A stretch of DNA of 64,000 nucleotides from NCBI RefSeq assembly GCF_017897595.1, contig NZ_JAGKIK010000012.1:62001-126000 (forward strand). The letters are read 5' to 3'. The DNA is from Aquimarina sp. U1-2 (GTDB lineage: Bacteria; Bacteroidota; Bacteroidia; Flavobacteriales; Flavobacteriaceae). The notes under the pieces were generated by a model that saw only the letters and a program-made list of their open reading frames with translations, was not told the DNA's origin and did no database searches. Shown one piece after another: positions 18,194 through 27,110 of the stretch (positions within the stretch are counted from its first letter, which is position 1; each line of letters begins with the position of its first letter). The position numbers and the translations under genes were made by a program.

Positions 18194-19981
18194 TTATTGT
18201 ATTACAATTTTCGTTTTTCTGGTTCCAAAACTATCTTCAATTTCTGTAAAGTAAACTCCTTTGCTAATTTTCGAAATATCAATGACATCTTTGGCAACAG
18301 TACTCTCTCCGGATTGTACCAATTTACCATTTAGGTTTCTTACATTGTAAGAAAAGGCACTTCTCGCCCTAATTATCAAAAACTCGCTGGCAGGGTTAGG
18401 ATATATGATAACTTTCTGCTCTGGCAATGGTTGCGTTGTTTCTTCTGTAGTAAAGGTATCAAGATTTCTCGCTGTTGTAGTATTGACGGGTATTAACTTC
18501 CATTTTGTGCAATCTCCAGTACCTACATGTGTTTCGATTTTTGTCCCGGTCCAGTCGTTGCAATTATCATTTCGCATCTTTAACAAGTTCTTTTCTGAAG
18601 ATAAAAGGCTCTCAACATAAAAATACCCATTATCAGCGGGGAAAATCTTCCACTCTACGCGCGCACCTTCTCCATTGAAAGATTCTACACTAGTGCCAGC
18701 GTTAGTATTACCGGCATCGGGGCTTAGCCGGAATTTGGTCAATACACTTTCTATAAAATATGTGTTTTGCTTACCGCTAACAGAAATAAGTTTGAATCGA
18801 TACGCGTTGTCAGAACCTGTGACACTACCTAAGTTCATATCACCACCTAAATTATCAGGACTACGCATTCTTTTACCAGAATCTCGATTTTCAAAATAAT
18901 AAATACCTGATAAATCACCTGGTGTTGGATCAGGATCAGAACCTTGCTCGTACCAGGTTTGTTTTGAATTAGGATTGATACCAGGATCAGCGTTAGATAG
19001 ATTAGCACCACTACCGATGATAATCTTTTGTCCATTATCTTCGAAGGTGTTATTCCACTGCTTATTCAATTTATTCACATCTGCACCCGACCATAAAAAA
19101 GTCTTAATACCTGCATCTTCACAATTTCTCAACGTATTATTTTTTATAAAAACACCTGGGTCATTATAAAAGGCTATACCCGCACCTCTAACTCCTCTAG
19201 GATCTTTAACATTCTCTATTACATTGTTTTCTATCCAGGTATTCATTCCGCTATTTGGTGTCTGGCCAGCATATCCCTCGACGCTGATGGCACCCTCAGT
19301 GATACCGTTTACCGCACCAGTTTTAATATCGTGACAATACGTATTTTTGATGGTTACATTGGTCGATTGTGGTTTCACATTAATTGCCTCTCCACGACCG
19401 GTATCATAGATTTCAACACCCTCTATCCATATTTTATTTGAGGCTCTATCAGCAAAACCTCCAGATGAATGCCCCAAATAGATACCTTCTCCAAAAGAGG
19501 CCTGACTACTCATGTTACCAGTATCCCATATTTTTCCACCAATCCAATCTATATGGTGAGAGGATCCGGCAATTTTCAATCCAATTCTGTCGCACTTAGT
19601 TATTTCACAGTTGTTAAAAATGATGTGATGAGAACGATCCCATACAGCTACTGCTTCCCAATCACTATTTTGAAATCTTATATTTTCAAAAACGATATAA
19701 GAAGAGTTCCGTAAATTGAGTGCTTTGCCCGAACGTTTTGCATCAATAATTACTCGTCCTTCACCCCTAATGACCAAAGGTTTGTTTTCTGAAAAATTTT
19801 TGTTTGTAAGTCCTACTTTACCATAGGTACCTGCCTGTATGATGATAATATCTCCTCCACTAGCTCTTCCAATCGCTGCATCAATTTTGTCCCCGGGTTT
19901 TACAAAAATTGTTTCTGCCTTTAGCATAAGATTTTGACCAAAAACAGCCAAAACAATTAAAAAAAGATGGTATTTTTTCAT
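18194..19981 (-). CDS. Secreted parallel beta-helix protein with trefoil domain and T9SS tail
   Basis: The 595-residue protein has a signal peptide (1-22) and a right-handed parallel beta-helix (about 25-340). The helix has repeated turns such as 'VIRGEGRVIIDAKRSG', 'YIVFENIRFQNSDWEAVAV' and 'HHIIFNNCEITKCDRIGLKI', typical of pectate/alginate lyase-like or mannuronan-epimerase-like folds. A RICIN-like beta-trefoil (about 355-500; 'YYFENRDSGKRMRSPDN') and a type A T9SS sorting domain ('KVIIYPNPASEFLIIRAR' to 'TKIVIQ') follow. The catalytic class cannot be fixed, because beta-helix lyases vary in active-site residues. Its design and position beside the GH39-like gene suggest shared action on the same polysaccharide. 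Confidence 0.78.
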   Translation of the reverse strand: MKKYHLFLIVLAVFGQNLMLKAETIFVKPGDKIDAAIGRASGGDIIIIQAGTYGKVGLTNKNFSENKPLVIRGEGRVIIDAKRSGKALNLRNSSYIVFENIRFQNSDWEAVAVWDRSHHIIFNNCEITKCDRIGLKIAGSSHHIDWIGGKIWDTGNMSSQASFGEGIYLGHSSGGFADRASNKIWIEGVEIYDTGRGEAINVKPQSTNVTIKNTYCHDIKTGAVNGITEGAISVEGYAGQTPNSGMNTWIENNVIENVKDPRGVRGAGIAFYNDPGVFIKNNTLRNCEDAGIKTFLWSGADVNKLNKQWNNTFEDNGQKIIIGSGANLSNADPGINPNSKQTWYEQGSDPDPTPGDLSGIYYFENRDSGKRMRSPDNLGGDMNLGSVTGSDNAYRFKLISVSGKQNTYFIESVLTKFRLSPDAGNTNAGTSVESFNGEGARVEWKIFPADNGYFYVESLLSSEKNLLKMRNDNCNDWTGTKIETHVGTGDCTKWKLIPVNTTTARNLDTFTTEETTQPLPEQKVIIYPNPASEFLIIRARSAFSYNVRNLNGKLVQSGESTVAKDVIDISKISKGVYFTEIEDSFGTRKTKIVIQ

Positions 19982-20469
19982 GAGTTTAAAGTTTAGTTAC
20001 GCTTTTGCGTATAATTATTACGTGTGTTTACTTGATAATAGAGATTTACATGCCCTTAGGCATGGCTTGTATAGAATTAGTTTTCAATCAATACCTTACA
20101 AATTAGTTTTAAGAGAGTTTATTATTAACTAGCCTCCCGGTTGATAATAGTACTCTTTTGTGCATATGAACTTATTGAGGTAATAAGAAATACAAGCATA
20201 TACATTTGTGAGTTTTATTTAACGATTTGTTTTCATAAAAAGTAAGCGAATTAGTTTGTTTATAGACAGATTAGTGTAAGCATAATACCGAACCCCACAT
20301 GTAAGAAAAATGTGGGATTCTGAATCATGGTTTGTTTATTTATATGGTTGTTGTAATTACTATTTTTTCTCGATAATCGAGATTTAGGTGCTAAATGCAG
20401 GCTTGCTTTGATATACATATCAAGTTTCAAACCTGATCATTAGTAATGGTAGATTTTTGCTAAGCAAGT
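19982..20469. other. Intergenic region with one hairpin
   Basis: No gene is visible. CCCACAT and ATGTGGG (20294-20317) form a short hairpin. A degenerate dispersed repeat occurs near 20366 (CGATAATCGAGATTTAGG). Confidence 0.35.
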
Positions 20470-22245
20470 CTATTGGCTTAAATCCCAGTGATCATAATCC
20501 TCGGTAGGCTGTTGATTGTGATTGTGGTGGCCGCCATGACCATCTCCTAGTTCACCCGGACCGCCTGTAAATGGATCGTCTAATACCCAATCCATATACC
20601 CTTTCATATCACCAGGCTTATGATATTTATCTTCGAGATGTTTTGCAACTTTAGCGCCATACTCATAATACCAGTCATAAACCTCTTCATAGCCTTTTCT
20701 TCTCCATAAAAAGTTAGTAACTCTGGCCATACCTCTTAAATCATCATTTCTAGAGATATCGCGCGTGTTAGGATCGTCTATCCAGGCAGTGGTAACAAAG
20801 TACATCGTCCAGGCTAGGTTGGTCTGCACTTCATCGTACAATTCTTTCCAACCTGTAGGTGCTTTGTATTCTTCTGCATATTTGTCTAAACTACCGTTAA
20901 AAAAGTATCCGCGTGGGTGAAATACAGAAGAAGTAGAATAGCTAAACGATCCAAAAGTATCTTTAAAAGTGTCGAAATATGATTTAATAAGAGCGTGCCC
21001 TGCATATCCTGATCTTGAAATAGCTAAACGCGAATAACCTGTATGTCGTTTACTATCAAAACCACAGCTGTTAAGCCAAAACCAACTAGTTTGTAAATCA
21101 TTTTGCATAAAGAAATCAGATTCACCATTGGTTTGATTTGCTAGAGTAAATTCACCAAAACCTGCAGTTTCTAGGAAATCTTGTGCGCTATGTAGCGGAT
21201 ATTTCCCTGTTCGTAAAGACATATCGGGTTTAGGCTTTCTTCCCATATCACCAATACCCCAAATTTCGTTAGTGGGTACCGACAAACGGTATCTGCGATC
21301 TCCTTTCGGTTTATCTTCCCACCAGGATACTTGGAAATCCCCATCCTTAGCCTTCGGAATTCCAAAAATTTCCTCTCTTTGTATGTGCATTGCGATCAGT
21401 CCGGAAGTAAACTTGTTAATAGCTGTTCGTTTTCCCATTACTCCTCTTCCGCTAACAAGGGAATGATCACAATCTGTATAATTTTCTATAGCTTCTACCA
21501 GACGTTTTAAATTTTGTCTAGAAGGATAATCACTATAATTTTTTCTATATAAATCTATCTGGGGATCGGTATCTAGACAAGGCATATTGGGCATCCACTC
21601 ATCAACATTTCCAAATTGCGAACCATGAAATTGATCACTTGCCCATAGGGGTAAAGGAATCCCTACACGCATCTCGCTTAGATTAATCGCAGCAATCTCA
21701 TCTCTTACCTTTAAGGCGGTTGTTAGATTATCAACCTTACCATTAAATAAGCTTGGCACCCATCGTGGTAGTTCATTTTTTAAGAAATTATAATCCCTCT
21801 CTGCTCTACTAATGCCAGGTAATACTTCTTCGCCTGGCTGAAAAAGACGATGTTGTCTAGGATTTTTAGGTGAAGTGATTTTATATTTTACTCGTGTTGC
21901 CTCTATCATGTCTGCAATCGCGATGGCATCTTCTTCTGGAATATGGGGTAATGCTCTCCTAATAATATCTTCTCTTTTAAAATTGAAAAAAGCAAGGTCA
22001 AAAGCATCTGGGTTATGACAATTAACACACTTCGCATTATTTTGTATTGTCCCAGGTTTAGAAAATGCGGCAATCCCCCTGTCTATGGTGGCTTCGAGTT
22101 CTGGTGTTGTATTAAAGTCAAAATTTACTGAGCCGTCTTCGGTGAAAGCAAATGGGGCAACATAGTCATCAAAGGATTCATTAGTACATGATGAGCATAA
22201 AAAGAAAGTGCTAAAAATTGTAGCAACTAAGTTGATGGATTTCAT
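20470..22245 (-). CDS. Lipoprotein with a single haem-c binding motif
   Basis: The 591-residue protein has a lipoprotein signal (lipobox LCSSC, Cys20). It carries one CxxCH motif, Cys73-Val-Asn-Cys76-His77, within 'TIQNNAKCVNCHNPDAFDL', so it should bind one covalent haem as an extracytoplasmic c-type cytochrome. The remaining roughly 500 residues, rich in Trp, Tyr and Asp, match no domain I can name. The C-terminus is His/Gly-rich ('DGHGGHHNHNQQ') and could bind metal. It follows the beta-helix and GH39-like genes on the same strand and diverges from a TPR/LuxR-type regulator. A role as electron donor or oxidoreductase in carbohydrate attack is possible but is inference. Confidence 0.7.
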   Translation of the reverse strand: MKSINLVATIFSTFFLCSSCTNESFDDYVAPFAFTEDGSVNFDFNTTPELEATIDRGIAAFSKPGTIQNNAKCVNCHNPDAFDLAFFNFKREDIIRRALPHIPEEDAIAIADMIEATRVKYKITSPKNPRQHRLFQPGEEVLPGISRAERDYNFLKNELPRWVPSLFNGKVDNLTTALKVRDEIAAINLSEMRVGIPLPLWASDQFHGSQFGNVDEWMPNMPCLDTDPQIDLYRKNYSDYPSRQNLKRLVEAIENYTDCDHSLVSGRGVMGKRTAINKFTSGLIAMHIQREEIFGIPKAKDGDFQVSWWEDKPKGDRRYRLSVPTNEIWGIGDMGRKPKPDMSLRTGKYPLHSAQDFLETAGFGEFTLANQTNGESDFFMQNDLQTSWFWLNSCGFDSKRHTGYSRLAISRSGYAGHALIKSYFDTFKDTFGSFSYSTSSVFHPRGYFFNGSLDKYAEEYKAPTGWKELYDEVQTNLAWTMYFVTTAWIDDPNTRDISRNDDLRGMARVTNFLWRRKGYEEVYDWYYEYGAKVAKHLEDKYHKPGDMKGYMDWVLDDPFTGGPGELGDGHGGHHNHNQQPTEDYDHWDLSQ

Positions 22246-22530
22246 AAAATGTATTTTTGGTTCCGGTTAAATTCTTTATTGTCCATATTACTTATTAGAT
22301 ACCAAATTATTGTGTTAAAGGTGTTAACAAAGCATTTCATAATTGATTTCAGATAATTTTTTTAGCTATTTATTTTTGATTTAAATAACTGAAATACAAT
22401 ATTTTGAAAAAAATAAATGGGGAAATTATAATATTTTGTTTTCTATATTGTTTTTTAAATAAGATTACTGTTAAATTTTCTTCTTAGGTTTATTATGTTG
22501 AACGTAACCTTGAATTATCCTACTTTATCA

Positions 22531-24294
22531 ATGAAATTTTTAAATATTAATTATGTAGTTCTTATTTGCTATTTGATAAAATTTCCGTTTTACGGGCAAG
22601 AAGCCTCAATAGTAAGAAAAAAGGACTCCTTAAAAATTTATCACTTATTATCTGAAGCTAAAAAACTAAGCAGGCGCAATTTGGATAGTGCAGAATATGA
22701 TGCAAGGCAAGCATTACACTTTGCAGAAATGAGTGGTTCTCCAAAATTCAAGGCAGATGCTCTTAGAATTCTCTCTATAGTTCTCGGTGAGAAAGGAGGT
22801 AAAGAAGATCAATATTGTGCATTAACTTATAACGAAGATGCGTATGCGCTCTATAAACAATTACAAGACACTACTGGAATTGTAGCGAGTCTAAATAATA
22901 GCAGCATACTCTATCGACATTTAAATCAATATCCTGAGTCAATTGAAGCCATCACAACAGCAATTTCTTATATTACAAGCACCACCAATATTAAAAATTA
23001 TAATAATGTTCTAGGAAAGTCCTACGGAGTTTTAGGCAATATTTATAGAAACATTAATCTGAAAGATTCGGCAATAGCAAATTTTGAAAGAGCTAAAGTA
23101 TGCTTTCAAAAGACGGGCTCTGTGTACCAATACCATGTGGCTTTAAATACAGGAATCGTATATTCTAGAGATGATGATTTTAAAAAAGCTCGGGAATACT
23201 ATTTATATGCTTACAACGGGTATGTTTCTCGTGGTGATTCTGTCTATATTGCCAGTAGTGCTTGCGATTTAGGTAAAGTTTACATACAACTCGACTCCCT
23301 CGAAGTATCTCGTAAATTTTATAGTCAGGCGATCGAGATTAGCAGGAAAAAATCATTACATAGACGATTAGTTCGAGGTTTAATAGGAAAAGGAGAGATC
23401 ACGTATCGAGAAGGTGAATACAACAAGGCATTAGCTTATGTAGATACAACTATTCCGATTTTAGACACCTTCAATTTTGTAGAATTAAAATATTACGCAT
23501 ACGAGTTAAAAGGTAGGCTACTACGAGAATTAGGAGATACAAAACAGGCTATTATCTATACTGAAAAGGCCACCAGAATTGACGATAGCTTAAGAAAGGC
23601 AAAAAATCAACCGGCTATCACAGCATCTTTATTAAAAATTAATGATCAAGAACAAAATAAAAAATTGAAAGTTTTTGAAAATGTTATCTATCACAAAACA
23701 AAATGGATTTGGATACTTACATTAACGATCTTACTTATTTTGTTTTTATTATTTAGATTTTATAAAAAGAGTAAGATGCAACTTGCAAATTTAATAGGTT
23801 CTATATCTGACCTGAAGAACTCTCTTATCAAATCCAATAAAAAACAAGAACATGTAAGTAGAAAATTGGTCTCTACTTCTGCTAATAATGCTCTTAAATC
23901 AGACTTGTTATTGCAAATTGATGGATTATTAACTCAGGTTAAAACCAAAATAGTCAAAAAAAACGATCCTTTGAAGGTTAAAATCGAAGAAACACAAAGT
24001 AATATCAAATACCAGGCATCTGTAGATAAAATCTGGGAAGATTTTTTTGCTCATTTTAGAGAAGTTCATCCTAATTTTCTTGAAACACTTAATAAAAGGC
24101 ATAAATTAACACCGAATGATTTGAAAATTTGTGCTTATATAAAAATGAATTTAACACCTAAAGAAATTGCCAGTTTAATGAATGTGACCCCCAATAGTAT
24201 TAGAATAACGATTCATAGACTTAAGAAAAAGATGAAACTTCCCAAAGATACCAGTGTTTTTGATTTTATTAAAACTCTTGAAATAGACAATTAG
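22531..24294 (+). CDS. TPR-containing membrane regulator with LuxR-type HTH
   Basis: I place the start at the Met of 'MKFLNINYVVLICYLIKFPF', which gives a proper signal peptide; an upstream Met at 22495 is possible. The mature protein has about six tetratricopeptide repeats facing the periplasm (about 40-375), one transmembrane helix ('WIWILTLTILLILFLLFRFY'), a coiled-coil linker, and a C-terminal LuxR-like helix-turn-helix ('LTPNDLKICAYIKMNLTPKE', 'IASLMNVTPNSIRITIHRLK'). This layout is common in Bacteroidota as a one-protein sensor regulator. It diverges from the cytochrome lipoprotein gene and probably regulates the polysaccharide block. Confidence 0.85.
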   Translation: MKFLNINYVVLICYLIKFPFYGQEASIVRKKDSLKIYHLLSEAKKLSRRNLDSAEYDARQALHFAEMSGSPKFKADALRILSIVLGEKGGKEDQYCALTYNEDAYALYKQLQDTTGIVASLNNSSILYRHLNQYPESIEAITTAISYITSTTNIKNYNNVLGKSYGVLGNIYRNINLKDSAIANFERAKVCFQKTGSVYQYHVALNTGIVYSRDDDFKKAREYYLYAYNGYVSRGDSVYIASSACDLGKVYIQLDSLEVSRKFYSQAIEISRKKSLHRRLVRGLIGKGEITYREGEYNKALAYVDTTIPILDTFNFVELKYYAYELKGRLLRELGDTKQAIIYTEKATRIDDSLRKAKNQPAITASLLKINDQEQNKKLKVFENVIYHKTKWIWILTLTILLILFLLFRFYKKSKMQLANLIGSISDLKNSLIKSNKKQEHVSRKLVSTSANNALKSDLLLQIDGLLTQVKTKIVKKNDPLKVKIEETQSNIKYQASVDKIWEDFFAHFREVHPNFLETLNKRHKLTPNDLKICAYIKMNLTPKEIASLMNVTPNSIRITIHRLKKKMKLPKDTSVFDFIKTLEIDN

Positions 24295-24360
24295 GTATAG
24301 CAAGATAACTTACTAAAACTATAAAATTGGTAAATACGCAGTTTTTACAGACTGAAAAAT

Positions 24361-24380
24361 GTTTAACCTGCTTCATATCG
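24361..24380. repeat. Short copy of the GTTTAACC dispersed repeat
   Basis: GTTTAACCTGCTTCATATCG resembles the first half of the repeat at 59440 and 6194. The rest of 24295-25071 holds the ssrA-end duplication and no gene. Confidence 0.35.
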
Positions 24381-24447
24381 TAGAGATGAAGTAAAAAGAA
24401 TAAAACGCTTTTAAATAGCCAACTAAATAGTTAGCTAACGTATAAAT

Positions 24448-24490
24448 AAAAATCCGTAAAAATTTAGTAGTAAAATGATTACGGATTTTT
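24448..24490 (-). terminator. Terminator-like hairpin beside the orphan ssrA 3' end
   Basis: AAAAATCCGTAA (24448-24459) pairs perfectly with TTACGGATTTTT (24479-24490). It lies 3 bp from the orphan ssrA end and, read on the minus strand, is followed by a T-rich stretch. It may be the original ssrA terminator, displaced by integration (inference). Confidence 0.55.
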
Positions 24491-24493
24491 AAT

Positions 24494-24507
24494 GTGGAGT
24501 CGGAGGG
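24494..24507 (-). repeat. Putative distal attachment site (orphan ssrA 3' end)
   Basis: GTGGAGTCGGAGGG is identical to 42413-42426, which is the 3' end of the tmRNA gene. No tmRNA body is attached here. It has the same orientation as in ssrA, as expected for attL/attR direct repeats around an element integrated at the ssrA 3' end. Confidence 0.62.
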
Positions 24508-25071
24508 TCTAACCAATAGCTTTTAATATACTGAAAATCAAATTATTAAACTGTTTTTTCAAATATAAAGCACCGAATTAAGCACCAGACGAAAATAGTA
24601 AATTAATAGTATTTAATAATTACTTTACTAAAGAGTAAATGGTTGTAATACAATAGTGAATAAAAATTGAAAATATAGAAATCAATAAAAGATTTTAGGA
24701 AGAGAATTTGTATACAGTATTGATTATCATCTTAAAACTATTTCAAATACCAATAATTATGTAACAAAATACATTGTTAAATTAACATAAATTTATATAT
24801 GATCATGTTAATTTTTATTTAAAATTTATGTGTTAAAGAATTGGGTAGTTTATCGATCACTACAGTTATTTTCAATTTCTGGCACTTCTGATTTAATTAA
24901 AGAGATTTAGTAATCAGTATGTTACGATTTTTTATTTAACAATTTCATGTTAGATTTTTACATAGCTTTACTACATCGATTTTTGGGAAAAGAGATCAGG
25001 AAAATTTTGAACATTGGAATACGGGATCCTGATTGGGATCTTACTTTTTAAACTCATAAAACCTGACCCAC

Positions 25072-27030
25072 ATGAAAATCAATGTTCTTCTTTTATTGTT
25101 ATTTCTGGTTTTTTCTCTACGAGGCCAATCCCCTGGAGGAATTGATGGTGAAGATATATGGTTCACCGCAGAAAAACATTTGACACGTACACGAATGGCA
25201 GATAGTACTGCTATCGATACTTTACAGGCTCAATCTAATGATTTCAACTTTCATCAAGCCTTAGTTTTCGATGGAAATTCTGGTATTAAAGATATCTTAT
25301 CTGCAGACTTACATAATGTAAAAAAAATAACGGCTTATCTAATTTATAAAAACTATGGAGCTCCGCAAGAACAACCCCTTTGGAGTTTACAGACCCCTAC
25401 GCTTGACATTACGCTAACCACCGATAGTATCACCAGCTTCAAGAGAAGTATTCCATATACCGGTGGGCGTACGGATAACATAGTGATCAACCGCTATTAC
25501 GAAAAGTGGAAAAGATTGCCCGAAATGTCTGTTCAACGGGACAGTAGCTTTTTCTACCTGGGATCTACAGAAACAAAAGATTCGCTTTCTAAAAAATTCA
25601 AAGGGGGTATTGCAGAGTTTATTTTATACAACCGAAAATTAAAACCTAAAGAAAGAGCTGTGCTAGAAACGTATTTAGCTTTGCGGTATGGTGTTACTAT
25701 GAATGGGGATTATGTAGATAGTGGAGACCAAAAAATTTGGAATGTCGAAGATAACGATCCTTACCTGCACCGCATTTCAGGAATTGGCAGGGACGATAAA
25801 GCCAATATTTTTCAAAAACAATCAGGGTCTAGTGATGACCAGGGGAGTTTGGTTATTTGTGCGGGATCTTTACAATTATCAAACGAACTCAATACTTCCT
25901 CGATGAACCATGGAGATTTCTTAATATGGGGTGATGATAATGGAAAAAATGAAATGACAGAAGCCCTAAGCAATTCCTTGCCGGTATTAGATCGAAAATG
26001 GCTACTACAAGCTAGTGGAGAAACCTGTCACCGTATAAAAACCGAAGTGTGTATAGACCCTCACTATTTTTTCCCGAATACTGTCCAGGAAGAGAACGAT
26101 TATATACTAGTTATAGATCGTAAAGGAAGTGGGAATTTTGAACAAACAGAAACAGAAATCGTATATGCCGAACCGGATACAACACGAGGCACGCAGGTTT
26201 TTCGAAACATAGTATGGGATATTGACAAATCCGGGAATGATAGTTTTACGTTTGCCATGCTACCAAAATTAAGACTGACCCTGCAACCGGATGTAAAAAC
26301 GGATTGTGAGAGTACTACAAAATCAGAAACGATTACTTATAGTGTAACCGGCGGATTACCACCCTACAGCTATGAATTGATAAATACAACGGGCAACCAC
26401 CAGAAACAATGGAAAGATAAAGAGAATGAGAATTCTGTGAAGGAAGGAGTATCAAATACTTCTGAAGCCGGTCTATACCGGTTTACCGTTACCGATGTCC
26501 TGGCACACACGACAAAGGATACGCTAACTATTGAAGCATACGTACCACTACAAATTGATTTGGGAGAAGATAGGGCATTAGCCGATGCATCGATAACATT
26601 AGATGCTGCAACCCTGATCAAAGAAAAAAGCGTAACATACCTATGGCAATCTGACCAGGGCCTTTCTTACAATACCCCTAAAATCGAAGTGAAGGAAGCC
26701 GGAACGTATACCGTAACAGCAACCGATAGCTATAGCTGCACCGCAACCGATGAAATCACTATATTCCCTTCTATAATCGAACAGTTTGTCATATATCCTA
26801 ATGTTTCAAAGGATGGAAGTTATACTGTCCAGGTAGCACTCAAAGAGCCTTCGCCCGGCCTGAAACTCGATGTTTATGACCTGCAGGGACAATTGCAACA
26901 TACTCAACAAACAGATCGTAAGAATACCTATTTTGAATTTCGTGGAAAGGTAGAAGGCGCATCGGGTTTGTATACCATACACATTTCATCATCCACAATC
27001 ACTGCCACAGGCAAATTCATAAAGGAATAG
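25072..27030 (+). CDS. T9SS-sorted surface protein upstream of the Rhs gene
   Basis: The 652-residue protein has a signal peptide (1-19). Its N-terminal region resembles a LamG/DUF8202-type module ('GGIAEFILYNRKLKPKERA', 'VLETYLALRYGVTMNGDYV'), familiar from Bacteroidota surface proteins that wear a 'rest of the sequence reads like a display stand' design. Ig/PKD-like beta domains follow ('TYSVTGGLPPYSYELINTT', 'TYTVTATDSYSCTATDEIT'), then a type A T9SS sorting tail ('FVIYPNVSKDGSYTV' to 'TGKFIKE'). It ends 80 bp before the giant Rhs gene in the same direction. It may anchor, export or display the toxin; that role is inference. Confidence 0.75.
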   Translation: MKINVLLLLLFLVFSLRGQSPGGIDGEDIWFTAEKHLTRTRMADSTAIDTLQAQSNDFNFHQALVFDGNSGIKDILSADLHNVKKITAYLIYKNYGAPQEQPLWSLQTPTLDITLTTDSITSFKRSIPYTGGRTDNIVINRYYEKWKRLPEMSVQRDSSFFYLGSTETKDSLSKKFKGGIAEFILYNRKLKPKERAVLETYLALRYGVTMNGDYVDSGDQKIWNVEDNDPYLHRISGIGRDDKANIFQKQSGSSDDQGSLVICAGSLQLSNELNTSSMNHGDFLIWGDDNGKNEMTEALSNSLPVLDRKWLLQASGETCHRIKTEVCIDPHYFFPNTVQEENDYILVIDRKGSGNFEQTETEIVYAEPDTTRGTQVFRNIVWDIDKSGNDSFTFAMLPKLRLTLQPDVKTDCESTTKSETITYSVTGGLPPYSYELINTTGNHQKQWKDKENENSVKEGVSNTSEAGLYRFTVTDVLAHTTKDTLTIEAYVPLQIDLGEDRALADASITLDAATLIKEKSVTYLWQSDQGLSYNTPKIEVKEAGTYTVTATDSYSCTATDEITIFPSIIEQFVIYPNVSKDGSYTVQVALKEPSPGLKLDVYDLQGQLQHTQQTDRKNTYFEFRGKVEGASGLYTIHISSSTITATGKFIKE

Positions 27031-27110
27031 TAAATATATATTTTTTAGGCACTATCCTTTTGAAGTATAACACAATTTGACACTAGTCGTACACCAAACA
27101 ATTAATACTC

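Noticed and set aside
24508..25071. Integrase gene or remnant near the distal attachment site
   Set aside because: I looked in all frames for tyrosine-recombinase motifs and found none that I could support.
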